DNA from: JANOBD01 sp031411495
Lineage (GTDB): Bacteria; Planctomycetota; Phycisphaerae; Tepidisphaerales; Tepidisphaeraceae
Direction of reading: 5' to 3'
Assembly (NCBI GenBank): GCA_031411495.1
Contig: JANOBD010000172.1
Span: 35,838 to 99,837, forward strand
Length of the DNA stretch: 64,000 bases
Part shown: in pieces, positions 1-8,608 of the stretch
How positions within the stretch are numbered: position 1 is the stretch's first letter
Layout: every line of letters begins with the position of its first letter
Notes under the pieces: model-generated
The model's input: only the letters and a program-made list of their open reading frames with translations
Told to the model about the DNA's origin: nothing
The model's database searches: none
Position numbers and translations under genes: made by a program

Positions 1-46
1 TCATCTGTTGTTTCCTTGCAGGCGCCGGCGTCGGCGCTGCGGATCG

Positions 47-1165
47 TCACATCCGGTGTTGCAGTGTTTCCAGCACTCGATTGAATGCGGCACGATCCGA
101 AGGTAGCTGAACCGGTCGATGCTCGAAGCCGCTCAGCAGCATCGCGTTCGCAAGGTCGACACTGGCCGAGGCATCCAGCCCGCTCGCCAGTGGCTTTGCC
201 CTGCCTTGGCATGATTCGAGGAAGTTCTTCACCAGGTCGACATATTCTGCTTCGTACTCGGGATATTCCGCCTGCCACGTGGTTTTGGCGGGTGTCGTGT
301 CACGGGCGGCGACTGTCATGGTGTGATCTCTCCCGGATCCGGCGAGTGTGACGACCTCGAGCTGCGTCAGCGACGTGACACGAATCAGCGCACGGTCGCC
401 AAAAATCTCCAGCCGGTTCTGCCCGAACGGCTCGCCGGTGGATGTGATGAAACTGCCGACGCAGCCATTGGGGTATTCTAAAATCGCGTGAACTTCATCT
501 TCGACCTCGATGTCGTGGTGTTTCCCGAAGCGGGTCGAGGCCAATACGCGCTGCGGCAGGCCGAAAAACCAGCAGATCAGGTCGAGCTGGTGTGGGCACT
601 GATTTACCAATACACCGCCACCTTCACCCGTCCACGTTCCGCGCCAGGCGCTCTGGCGATAGTAGTGCTGGGTTCGATACCAGTCGGTGATGGTCCAGTT
701 GAAGCGATAGACCTCGCCGACCGACCCATCCGCGAGCCGCTTTCGCACTTCGTTCCAGAGTGGCCAGGTGCGCTGCTGAAAGTCGACGGCGAAAACCAGA
801 TTCGGCTTCTTCGCATGAGCGGCGTTGAGCTTGTCGGCTTCCGCCGCAGTTACGGTCAGCGGCTTTTCCACCAGCACGTGCAGATTGCGGTCGAACGCGT
901 CGAGCGCGAGTTGCGTATGCGAGAAGTGAGGCGTGGCGATGATCACGGCATCGACAAGACCGCTGTCGAGCAGTTCTTCTGACGTGTGAAATGCTTTTGT
1001 CCCAAGTTCTCCCGCGACGCGCTCTGCCGCTTCAAACTTGCGATCGCAGGTGGCCGTAATCGGCGCGCACAGCAGCCGTGACGCGGCGATGTGGTACTTC
1101 GACACGTAACCACAGCCGATCAATCCCAATCTCGGCACTTCTTTGTTTTGATTTGAAGAGGCCAT
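47..1165 (-). CDS. Gfo/Idh/MocA-family NAD(P)-dependent oxidoreductase
   Basis: Predicted cytoplasmic sugar or inositol-type dehydrogenase of 372 residues. An N-terminal Rossmann fold is visible: the dinucleotide loop GLIGCGYVSKYH lies at about residues 14-25, and the family EKP motif, whose lysine is usually catalytic, at about 100-102. A C-terminal substrate domain follows, with NQCPHQLD near residue 188-195 providing the usual histidine. The length is normal for the family. It stands alone at the left edge, separated from metG by about 265 bases. The substrate cannot be told from sequence. No signal peptide is seen, so it is probably not one of the Tat-exported planctomycete paralogues. 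Confidence 0.9.
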   Translation of the reverse strand: MASSNQNKEVPRLGLIGCGYVSKYHIAASRLLCAPITATCDRKFEAAERVAGELGTKAFHTSEELLDSGLVDAVIIATPHFSHTQLALDAFDRNLHVLVEKPLTVTAAEADKLNAAHAKKPNLVFAVDFQQRTWPLWNEVRKRLADGSVGEVYRFNWTITDWYRTQHYYRQSAWRGTWTGEGGGVLVNQCPHQLDLICWFFGLPQRVLASTRFGKHHDIEVEDEVHAILEYPNGCVGSFITSTGEPFGQNRLEIFGDRALIRVTSLTQLEVVTLAGSGRDHTMTVAARDTTPAKTTWQAEYPEYEAEYVDLVKNFLESCQGRAKPLASGLDASASVDLANAMLLSGFEHRPVQLPSDRAAFNRVLETLQHRM

Positions 1166-1361
1166 CCCAGTCTCGTTGACGGTACCCGAGATTGCCGGGT
1201 TTGCTCAAGCAGGCAAACGCTTGCTGATTCGTCGCAAGGGAGGGAAATCGCTCGTTTTTGGGCAGACAATCCGGTCGTGCGGGGCAAAGGTACAAAAATG
1301 TGCTCCGTTTGTAGCTACCGGAGTCGATTGACTAGGACCTTAGCGAGTCGCGAAACAGAAA

Positions 1362-1393
1362 GACGCTCGCGGGCGCGGGTGCTTGCGAGCGTC
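1362..1393 (-). terminator. Intrinsic terminator downstream of metG
   Basis: A perfect 9-base inverted repeat (gacgctcgc at 1362-1370, gcgagcgtc at 1385-1393) lies about 40 bases beyond the metG stop. Read on the minus strand it is followed by TTTCTGTTT, as expected of a rho-independent terminator. Confidence 0.65.
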
Positions 1394-1430
1394 GATGGAT
1401 CACTCTGTGCCGATGCATCCTGAAGGCAAT

Positions 1431-2960
1431 TCACTCCAGCTTCGCGAACAGAATCGACGCTTCGCCGAGCTGATGGCCGCCTTGAATCGGCTTCAATAGA
1501 TCGTCGAACGTCTTGCCGTCGCTCGCGATGTTGAGCTGAGCCAGCCCGGCCTTCGCCTTCTCCGGCAAGACCGGGAGCAACGCGACGAGCGCCGCCTGCG
1601 TGGCCCGCACGATCGTATTCAGCACCGTATCCAGTCGCGCCGACTGGGCGGGATCTTTCGCCAGCGTGAAGGGACGCGTCTGATCGATGTACGTGTTCGC
1701 CGCCCGCGCGACCTCGAGTGGCAGCGTCACACAATCCTGCAGGCGGAACTCTTCGTACGCGGCTTTGAGCTTCGCCGGAAGTTCCGCGATCGCCTGCTCA
1801 ACGGCCGCGTCTTCCGGTCCCGCTTGACCAACGGCGGGAACCGTCCCGCGATACTTCTTGATCATGTTCAGGTTCCGGTTGAGCAGGTTCCCGAGCACGT
1901 TGCCGAGCTCAAGGTACGCCGTGTTCAACTCGCTCGCGTTGAAGTCGAGATCGTTGCCGAACGGCGCGGCACGCAGCAGGTAGAACCGCAGCGCGTCGTG
2001 GCCGTACTTCGCGACGAGTTCGCGCAGCTTTGCCAGGTCGACGAAGTTGCCGAGCGACTTGCTCATCTTCTTGCCTTCGCTCGTCCACCAGCCGTGCGCG
2101 TAGAGCTTCTTCGGCAGCGGCTGGCCGAGCGCGAGGAGCATCGCGGGCCAGTAGAACGCGTGGAACCAGAGGATCTCCTTGCCAATCAGGTGCGCATTCG
2201 CCGGCCAGAACTTCTTGTAAAGCTCGCCATCGCCGTCGGGCCAATTGAGCGCGGTGATGTAGTTGCTGAGCGCGTCGATCCAGACATACAGCACGTGCTC
2301 CGGGTCGTTGGGCAGCGGGATGCCCCACTTGAGACTTGAGCGCGAGATCGAAAGGTCCTGGTCGTAGCCTTTGAGCTTCGAGAGGATTTCGTTCTTCCTG
2401 CTCTGAGGCCGGATCTCGATCTGATCCGATTCGATCGCGCGGAAGACCTGATCGACGTACTTCGTGAGCTTGAAGAAGTAGGTCGACTCCTTGTAGCGCA
2501 CGAGCGGCCGGCCCGAGATCACGCTTTTGTATTCCGCTTCCTTGGCGGCGTTCTCGGCGATGAACTCTTCCTGGCCCTCGTCGTACCAGCCTTCGTACTC
2601 GCCGCGGTAGATGTCGCCGGTGGCGAGCATTTTGCGGACGATCTCCTGCACGTTGTTCTTGTGGCGATCTTCACTCGTGCGGATGAAGTCGGTGTTGGTG
2701 ATGCCGAACTCCCTGAACGTCGCGCGGAAGACGTCGGAGTTCTTGGTCGCCAGATCGAGCGGAGTGGTCTTCTGCTCATCCGCGGTTTTGACCATCTTGA
2801 TGCCGTGCTCGTCCGTGCCGGTGAGAAAGTAGACGTCCTCGCCGAGCAGTCGATGCCAGCGGGCGGCGACATCGGCGCAGATGGTCGTGTAGACGTGGCC
2901 AAGGTGCGGCTCGCCGTTGGGGTAGTAGATGGGGGTGGTGATGTAATACGTTTGCGTCAT
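1431..2960 (-). CDS. metG: Methionyl-tRNA synthetase
   Basis: Charges tRNA-Met with methionine in the cytoplasm. Class I motifs are clear: HLGH (HIGH type) at residues 19-22 and KMSKS at 298-302, with the tryptophan-rich methionine pocket (WFHAFYWP) near 265. The start was set at MTQTYY rather than nine codons upstream, because the conserved strand begins there. The protein has 509 residues. The insertion near residues 120-150 lacks the CxxC zinc knuckles of E. coli MetG. There is also no C-terminal EMAPII-type tRNA-binding domain, so this is the short form. A terminator follows the gene. The start faces a divergent methylase gene at 3110. Confidence 0.96.
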   Translation of the reverse strand: MTQTYYITTPIYYPNGEPHLGHVYTTICADVAARWHRLLGEDVYFLTGTDEHGIKMVKTADEQKTTPLDLATKNSDVFRATFREFGITNTDFIRTSEDRHKNNVQEIVRKMLATGDIYRGEYEGWYDEGQEEFIAENAAKEAEYKSVISGRPLVRYKESTYFFKLTKYVDQVFRAIESDQIEIRPQSRKNEILSKLKGYDQDLSISRSSLKWGIPLPNDPEHVLYVWIDALSNYITALNWPDGDGELYKKFWPANAHLIGKEILWFHAFYWPAMLLALGQPLPKKLYAHGWWTSEGKKMSKSLGNFVDLAKLRELVAKYGHDALRFYLLRAAPFGNDLDFNASELNTAYLELGNVLGNLLNRNLNMIKKYRGTVPAVGQAGPEDAAVEQAIAELPAKLKAAYEEFRLQDCVTLPLEVARAANTYIDQTRPFTLAKDPAQSARLDTVLNTIVRATQAALVALLPVLPEKAKAGLAQLNIASDGKTFDDLLKPIQGGHQLGEASILFAKLE

Positions 2961-3109
2961 TGGGAACTCACTAAATGAAAGAACCATCGCCCGATGCGAT
3001 CGATGTCACACATGCGAAAGGCCGCCGGTCTTCTCCTCGCCCCCGCTCATGGGCGGTGTGCGGAGGAAGAGAATGGCGGCTACCGCATGGTCATCAGTCG
3101 CGTCGAACA

Positions 3110-3727
3110 ATGGTTCATAACTGGATTATCGACATCTTTCGGCCGATCATCAAGCCGGTGTCGAAAGAATCCAAGTTCGTCTCCCGTGCCGGCCTGAAGC
3201 TTGATCATGCGCTCGATGTCTTTGAACTCGACGTGACCGGCTTAGTCTGCGCCGACCTCGGCTGCAACGCGGGCGGGTTTACGGATTGTCTTCTTCAGCG
3301 CGGCGCGGCGAAGGTGTACGCCGTCGACACCGGGTACGGCATGCTCGACTACAAGCTGCGCCGCGACCCGCGCGTGGTGACGATGGAACGCACCAACGCG
3401 ATGCACGTGAACCTGCCCGAGCCGATCGACTTGATCGTCATCGACGTCGCCTGGACGAAGCAGAAACACATCCTGCCGGCTGCTAAACGGTTGCTGAAAG
3501 CCGGCGGGAAGATTGTGACGCTCATCAAGCCGCACTACGAGGCCGACCCAAAGCTACTGATTCAGGGCATCCTGCCGGAGGATCAACTGGACGGCGTCGC
3601 CGCCGGCGTTGAACTCGACTTCGCCGCACTCGGTTTGAACCGCCTCGCGATCGCCCGCAGCCCGATCAAAGGCGGGAACGGAAACATCGAGATGCTGGCG
3701 CTGCTCGTCGAGTTGTTAAATCGCTAA
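3110..3727 (+). CDS. TlyA/FtsJ-like rRNA 2'-O-methyltransferase lacking the S4 domain
   Basis: A 205-residue SAM-dependent methylase. The segment KFVSRAGLKLDHALDVF followed by the SAM-binding loop (DLGCNAGGFTDC, near residues 45-56) and LLQRGAAKVYAVD is diagnostic of the TlyA/hemolysin-A family, which methylates ribose in 16S/23S rRNA. Family members normally start with an S4 RNA-binding domain of about 60 residues. Here only about 20 residues precede VSRAGLKL, and no S4-like sequence is seen upstream in this frame. The start is uncertain: ATG at 3110 is the last one before the domain, and in-frame starts reach back to 2975. It is divergent from metG and convergent with the next gene. Confidence 0.8.
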   Translation: MVHNWIIDIFRPIIKPVSKESKFVSRAGLKLDHALDVFELDVTGLVCADLGCNAGGFTDCLLQRGAAKVYAVDTGYGMLDYKLRRDPRVVTMERTNAMHVNLPEPIDLIVIDVAWTKQKHILPAAKRLLKAGGKIVTLIKPHYEADPKLLIQGILPEDQLDGVAAGVELDFAALGLNRLAIARSPIKGGNGNIEMLALLVELLNR

Positions 3728-3757
3728 GTCGGCGAGCACGCTGAAGACTCGCCGACT
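3727..3757. terminator. Hairpin between convergent genes
   Basis: A perfect 10-base inverted repeat (agtcggcgag at 3727-3736, ctcgccgact at 3748-3757) occupies exactly the gap between the rightward methylase and the leftward glycosyltransferase. It has no T-run on either side, so its role as a bidirectional terminator is only probable. Confidence 0.45.
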
Positions 3758-5313
3758 CATCGACTTGTCGGTTCCGGGCTCAGATACACCTGCCACACCT
3801 GATTCGTCAGCCCGAATCCCGTCTCGACTTTCCTCCAACCCGCCGCATCAAACATTTTCGGCGTGACGTTGCGGCTCGGATCGGAATTGTAAGACGAATA
3901 AAGCGAGTCGTAGACGAGCATCGCGCCTTTCGGTGGACTCGCGAGCAGCTTCGGAGTCACCGCGCGGATCGGCTGGTTCACGTGGAAGTAGATCAGCGGA
4001 TGCGTGGCGTAAACGACCGGGTACACCTTCGCGTACTCCGAGCGCGCGTACCATGCCGCGATCTGGCGGCAGAGATCGTCATCGGGCTGCGGCTTCAGAG
4101 GGACGACCGGGTAGGTGAAGTTCACGATGATCGGAACGCACGCGCCGATGGCTGCAATCAATGCGGGGCGCGGCATGCGGAAGCGGGCGACCATCATCGT
4201 CCAGCCGTACGCGGCAAGCAGCGCCCAGAACGGCGACGCCGCGAGAAGATAGCGCGGCTCGCCACTGCTCGACATCTTGCCCGACCAATGCAGATACGAA
4301 TGCACGGCAAGGAAGCCCCACGGAATCGCGACGAGGATGAGGCGGACTTGTGCGTTGAGGTCGCGGAGGAAGGCGATCAAGTTCGAAACGCGTGGTGATG
4401 CAGAATCGGGTGCCACAGGTCGCGATACTCCGAGACCTGTCCCCATCGACGGGTCAGACGAACACAGGTCTGCGAGTACACCGACCTGTGGCACCCAACC
4501 CAAACTTCGCGCGACGATCCCCCACGTGCCTATCAAGATCGCTGGCACTGCGAACGGCGAAACGACGAACGGCAACACCGCGACGAAGCGGTAGATCGGC
4601 CCGGCCGGATACGGGCTCTCGACGACGTACGGAAACTGGTTGATCAGCCAGCGCGGCCACGGCCCCGCATCCGTTCCCCACATGACCCAGCCGACATGAT
4701 TCCACACGATCAGAGGGACGAAGACGAGCGGAATCCAGTACCAGCGTTTGTGCAGTCCGAGCATCACGACGGCCATCAGCAGGAACGCAGCGCCTTCCGG
4801 ACGTGAGGCGGGCATCGCGCCGCTGATCAGCGCGAAGAGCCACCACTGGCGCTTGAGTAAAGTGAGGATCGCCAGCGCGCCGAGCAGGGCAAAGGGAATC
4901 TCGGTCAGTTCGCTGAACGAGTGCAGGAACAGCAGTGGCTGCGCCAGCAGGAAGAAACCGGCGTAAGCGGGTGCCTTCCAGCCGAGCCCTTTTGCGATCC
5001 GCGTCACGATCCACGCGGTGAGCAGCACGCAGACGAGCGACGCGGCACGAACGCCGTGGAGGCCGAAGAAGTGTGCGGGCAAAAAGTGAATGAGCATCCT
5101 CACCGGCCGCGCCCAGACGTCGACGAGGTACGCCGGGTTGTCGAACGCGAAACGAGCGTAGAGGTAGTGCGTGACGCCGTCGGCTTCCAGGAATCCCTTG
5201 GAGGCGAAGTTCAGGATTGTCGAAAGGATGAGATAGAGGAACGCCGTCGTGAGGACGAGCGTGAGTGAAGACGAGGCGGCTTGCGAGCCTTTCGTGACTT
5301 GTCGTTCTTCCAT
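3757..5313 (-). CDS. GT39-like multi-spanning membrane glycosyltransferase with an in-frame palindromic insert
   Basis: An integral membrane protein of 518 residues with about ten hydrophobic segments, resembling polyprenyl-phosphate-sugar (GT39/ArnT/PMT-like) mannosyltransferases. The first luminal loop after TM1 has the acidic pair of the family (LEADGVTHYLYARF), followed by WARP and SRPEGAAF. It probably transfers sugars to lipid or protein on the outer face. The start MEERQVT (5313) was preferred to an ATG 24 codons upstream, because the extra segment is unlike protein. About 30 hydrophilic residues between two TM helices (VPQVGVLADLCSSDPS...SRPVAPD) are encoded by a near-perfect inverted repeat (4408-4496), described separately. 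It probably forms one unit with the GT9 and lepB genes upstream. Confidence 0.75.
   Translation of the reverse strand: MEERQVTKGSQAASSSLTLVLTTAFLYLILSTILNFASKGFLEADGVTHYLYARFAFDNPAYLVDVWARPVRMLIHFLPAHFFGLHGVRAASLVCVLLTAWIVTRIAKGLGWKAPAYAGFFLLAQPLLFLHSFSELTEIPFALLGALAILTLLKRQWWLFALISGAMPASRPEGAAFLLMAVVMLGLHKRWYWIPLVFVPLIVWNHVGWVMWGTDAGPWPRWLINQFPYVVESPYPAGPIYRFVAVLPFVVSPFAVPAILIGTWGIVARSLGWVPQVGVLADLCSSDPSMGTGLGVSRPVAPDSASPRVSNLIAFLRDLNAQVRLILVAIPWGFLAVHSYLHWSGKMSSSGEPRYLLAASPFWALLAAYGWTMMVARFRMPRPALIAAIGACVPIIVNFTYPVVPLKPQPDDDLCRQIAAWYARSEYAKVYPVVYATHPLIYFHVNQPIRAVTPKLLASPPKGAMLVYDSLYSSYNSDPSRNVTPKMFDAAGWRKVETGFGLTNQVWQVYLSPEPTSR
4408..4496. repeat. Palindromic element inserted in frame within the GT39-like gene
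   Basis: The 33-base left arm (4408-4440) and the reverse complement of the right arm (4464-4496) match at 28 of 33 positions. Both arms begin gggtgccacaggtcg and end gacctgt, and they are separated by a 23-base loop. The element stays open in the gene's frame and adds a hydrophilic loop. It resembles, in concept, the in-frame palindromic elements known from Rickettsia. Whether it is mobile here is inference. Confidence 0.8.
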
Positions 5314-5452
5314 TCCGAACCAGTCCCTGTTTTGCGGAGCGTACACGTTCGAGTACTCAGTGCAGGCCCGCGAATCATCTGGCACAGCGCGGCCGAAAGT
5401 AGATCCTCCGCGAGTACGCGCTGGATGACAGTTGTGGCGAACAACTACATCC

Positions 5453-6418
5453 TCAATCTTCGTCGGCGACGTTCACGCTCGTTCCGGAATCCGCCAGGCT
5501 CGTCAGCATCTCTTTCACCGCTTCGACAACAGGCTCGGTCGGCAGATCACTGATCGGAACCTGCTTGATCAACCTCACATTCGGGCCGACCGGTCGCCAG
5601 GTGGATTCGTTATCTCGGCCGAAGAGGGCAAGCGTCGGGACGCCGCTAATGGCGGCGAGGTGGGTCGGACCGGAGTCGTTGCCGATGTAGAGCTTTGCCG
5701 TCTGCAGCAGCACGAAAAGCTGGATGAGATCGTCAGGGTGGTGCAGCGCCGAGACATCGCCGATCCGTCTCATCTGATCGCTCGACCATCGCTCGCGCTC
5801 GACTTCGCCAAGAACGACGTGGACGTCCTCGCCTCCGGCCTTGAGCACCGTCGCGAGATCGACGAATCGGTCCGGCGGCCAGCACTTATCTTCCCCGCCG
5901 GAGCCGGGATGGATGATGACGCGGCTTCCAACGGGACGCCGGGCCGTTGCGCCGCTCGCGGCCACATGACCAATCATCTGGCCGATAGCGGCCTGCAGCT
6001 GCACGATTTCTCCGAACTGGGCGGCGTGATAGGTCATGATGTGCTGATCGATCGGATCGGCCGGCCTTCGCGTCACACAGATCAGCTGTGCCTCGGGCGC
6101 AAGCCGCCGAATGTTGTCGGCCCACGCATCAGACCCATTCGAGACGAAGCTGATAATCGTCACCGCGCCGTTGATCAGCTTCATCGCGGATTCAGGCAGC
6201 TTCGCATCCGACGAGAACAGCGGATGCAGCGGCTCGCCGTCACGGAACTCGGTGCCGATGGCGCGCTCGGCGAGCTTCCCCTTGCTCTCGTGCGTCACGT
6301 AGATGATCCGATTTGTTGGCCAGAGCCGCGCGCATGCGAGCGCGATCGGCCAAGTGAGCACGAAGTCGCCCATCGCCGCCTGGTGGAAGATCAGAACATT
6401 TCGCCGGAGGGTGATCAT
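5453..6418 (-). CDS. Glycosyltransferase family 9 (heptosyltransferase-like)
   Basis: A soluble 321-residue glycosyltransferase of the ADP-heptose:LPS heptosyltransferase family, likely building cell-surface polysaccharide on the cytoplasmic face. The N-terminal fold starts with NVLIFHQAAMGDFVLTWP (the usual G-D-x-x-x-T donor-domain loop). The C-terminal nucleotide-sugar site reads IHPGSGGEDKCWP and then DSGPTHLAAISGVPTLALFG, the family hallmark. The start MITLRR at 6418 follows homology; the open frame continues 83 codons upstream into lepB, but that part is arginine-rich and overlaps the lepB C-terminus. It lies 74 bases after lepB and 140 before the GT39-like gene. Confidence 0.85.
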   Translation of the reverse strand: MITLRRNVLIFHQAAMGDFVLTWPIALACARLWPTNRIIYVTHESKGKLAERAIGTEFRDGEPLHPLFSSDAKLPESAMKLINGAVTIISFVSNGSDAWADNIRRLAPEAQLICVTRRPADPIDQHIMTYHAAQFGEIVQLQAAIGQMIGHVAASGATARRPVGSRVIIHPGSGGEDKCWPPDRFVDLATVLKAGGEDVHVVLGEVERERWSSDQMRRIGDVSALHHPDDLIQLFVLLQTAKLYIGNDSGPTHLAAISGVPTLALFGRDNESTWRPVGPNVRLIKQVPISDLPTEPVVEAVKEMLTSLADSGTSVNVADED

Positions 6419-6492
6419 GAGTGACACAGGGTCGACGGTGTGCGGTCGACGGTATGTGAGCAATCGAGCGTCCACTGTCGAACGTTGGCCAT

Positions 6493-8346
6493 TTAGTGAA
6501 TGAACCTCATCTCCCCGAAGTTCGGTACGAAGCGGACGAAGCCGTTCACGGGTGAATAGCCGGCGGGCCAGTACACGAAAAACGCCCGGCCCAGCATGAA
6601 GCGCCGCGGGACTCGTCCGCCCTCGACATTTACATCCTCGTAGGGAAGGCTGACGCGATCGGTCCACATTCGGCCGTCGGAACTGAGCATCGAGTTATCG
6701 CCCATGACGAAGAACTCATCCGTGCCAAGTTGCATCAGCTCGCTTCGCCCCGTGCCGGTTGGGAATGAGTAGGGCATCGCCCAGTGTGGCGTGCCGCGTG
6801 AATCGCGCGTGAGGTAGTAAACATCCCGCCACAAGCTGACATGAGACAACTGGCATGTCTGAGCAAACGCATCGATCGATACGGTCGCTTTCGGTTCCGG
6901 AATATTCGCCTCGAAGTCGCGAAGAAGCGCCGCCACGTCCGGCTTGAACTGGGCGGGGGTCGTTGCGATGAGCTCCTTTCCGTCGATGCGAACACTCGCG
7001 CGATAGTCGGCCACCGCGAACTCGACTCGAATCGGCGTCGAACTCGCTTTCAGCGACACTTTTCCGATCTCGACCGGCGTATTGACGCCAGGCGAAGCGA
7101 GATAGAGCGCTGCGCTGCCGGGAAGCAATTCCAGCCGAAGCAGGTGACCATGCTTGGTGAGATTCGCCTGTAACGGACCGTCGCCTTGCGAGCGCGAGTA
7201 TGTGAACATGAGTTTCACATCGCTCACGTCGTTGAGCGGGTCGTCGCGGCGGCGATCGGTGCGATATCCACGATTCGTTTCGAGTTCGTTGACATCACGA
7301 TTGCGAGCTGCGTCATATCCTCGGTCGCGAAAGAGGTCGCTGCCGCGCGGATAGTAGATGCCGATGGTGTGTGACACGTCATAGGCGAGCCAATCGGTCA
7401 TCAAATGCTTTTCGGGCAGTTCGGATGAGTCGAACGTGATCTGTCCGTTCGACTTGTCTGAAAACGAGAAGCGTTGCCCGTTGAGGGACCAGCCACTGCC
7501 GCTGGTGGACTTCCAAGGCATCACAAACGGATAGTCGGTCACTTCGGCCGACCCCGAACCGGTGTACTGGTTTCCGGCCGCCATATAGGTACGCGGCAGG
7601 CCCCTGGGTTGGAAATCGTTATCGTAGAGGACGCGCCACATCGCCTCCTGGACTTTGTATGGCTTGGACTGAATGACGAAGTCTTCAGGCTTGTACGCCG
7701 CGAGATCGCGCTTGTTCTTCGCGACATAGACGTCGCCATCGAGCACCATGATGGTTTCGTCCGGGGTGCCGATCAGCCGCTTGATATAGTTTTGTGTGTA
7801 GGGTTCGACAGGCATCTCGCCGGGGCGATTGCGCGGCGAGTCGGGCGTCTTGAAAACCACCACATCCCACCGGCGCGGCTCGTGGAGCAGGTAAATGTAC
7901 TTCTGAACCAGGATCCGATCGCCGTAAGCCACGGGAGGCCGGGTCGCGTCGTTCTCAGGTTCGGTGGGATTCTCGCGCGGCAACTTGTAGCCGCAGTTGG
8001 CGCAGCGGATGGGGTAGACTTCGGGGGCGTTGGTCGGAACGTCCTCACCGTTGTTGTCGCCGGAATAGTTCACGGTCCAGTGCCATCCGCAATCCGGACA
8101 GCGAAAGTTCATGTGCGCCCCGAGCAGCGTCGGCGCCATCGATCCTGTGGGGATGACGTACGCTTCGACGATGAAGCAGCGGAAAATGAACGCAAGGATG
8201 AACGCCACGAGGATCTGCTCGAGTGTCTCCTTGACGTTCGACTTGGGCGCCTCCTTCTTCTTCCGGTTCGCCTTAAGCGTTCGCGGAGCGGTCGATGCGG
8301 CGGCCGGAGCGCTGCTCGCGGGCGTGGCGCTGCTGGGTTGCGTCAT
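6493..8346 (-). CDS. lepB: Signal peptidase I with zinc ribbon and very large insertion
   Basis: Membrane-bound serine protease (S26) that removes signal peptides. It has 617 residues, roughly two to three times the bacterial norm. A low-complexity cytoplasmic N-terminus is followed by one TM helix (about 42-60). The catalytic serine lies in PTGSMAPT (Ser69), the catalytic lysine in NYIKRLIG (Lys189), and the late box FVMGDNSMLSSDGR near the C-terminus. Two extras are visible. A four-cysteine zinc ribbon is inserted right after the serine (CPDC at 83-86, CANC at 115-118). About 340 residues of mixed beta-type sequence are inserted between the lysine box and the final box. The N-terminal region faces the divergent epimerase gene. 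Confidence 0.93.
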   Translation of the reverse strand: MTQPSSATPASSAPAAASTAPRTLKANRKKKEAPKSNVKETLEQILVAFILAFIFRCFIVEAYVIPTGSMAPTLLGAHMNFRCPDCGWHWTVNYSGDNNGEDVPTNAPEVYPIRCANCGYKLPRENPTEPENDATRPPVAYGDRILVQKYIYLLHEPRRWDVVVFKTPDSPRNRPGEMPVEPYTQNYIKRLIGTPDETIMVLDGDVYVAKNKRDLAAYKPEDFVIQSKPYKVQEAMWRVLYDNDFQPRGLPRTYMAAGNQYTGSGSAEVTDYPFVMPWKSTSGSGWSLNGQRFSFSDKSNGQITFDSSELPEKHLMTDWLAYDVSHTIGIYYPRGSDLFRDRGYDAARNRDVNELETNRGYRTDRRRDDPLNDVSDVKLMFTYSRSQGDGPLQANLTKHGHLLRLELLPGSAALYLASPGVNTPVEIGKVSLKASSTPIRVEFAVADYRASVRIDGKELIATTPAQFKPDVAALLRDFEANIPEPKATVSIDAFAQTCQLSHVSLWRDVYYLTRDSRGTPHWAMPYSFPTGTGRSELMQLGTDEFFVMGDNSMLSSDGRMWTDRVSLPYEDVNVEGGRVPRRFMLGRAFFVYWPAGYSPVNGFVRFVPNFGEMRFIH

Positions 8347-8608
8347 GGCGGTAGTCTATGTTTGCCGGCGTACAGAGCAATCGCGCGGGGCTCCTGGGTT
8401 GCCGATCGATCGGATGTGCCGATAATCAACCGGCGTGACAGGACACATCTGGATGATTTCGAATCCCCGATTCACGACCGCCGCGCCGCCGGTCGAACGA
8501 ATTGCGAAGTGTCACGCGGCTGCGAAGTGTGGTGTCGCGGTACACCGGCAGCGCTTCGACGGACCCGTTCGGTGCGATTAGCATCACGATTTCAGGAGCG
8601 AGCGAATC

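Noticed and set aside
5432..6424. A 330-codon rightward open frame over the GT9 gene
   Set aside because: It has no protein-like pattern; the glycosyltransferase on the opposite strand has complete family motifs.
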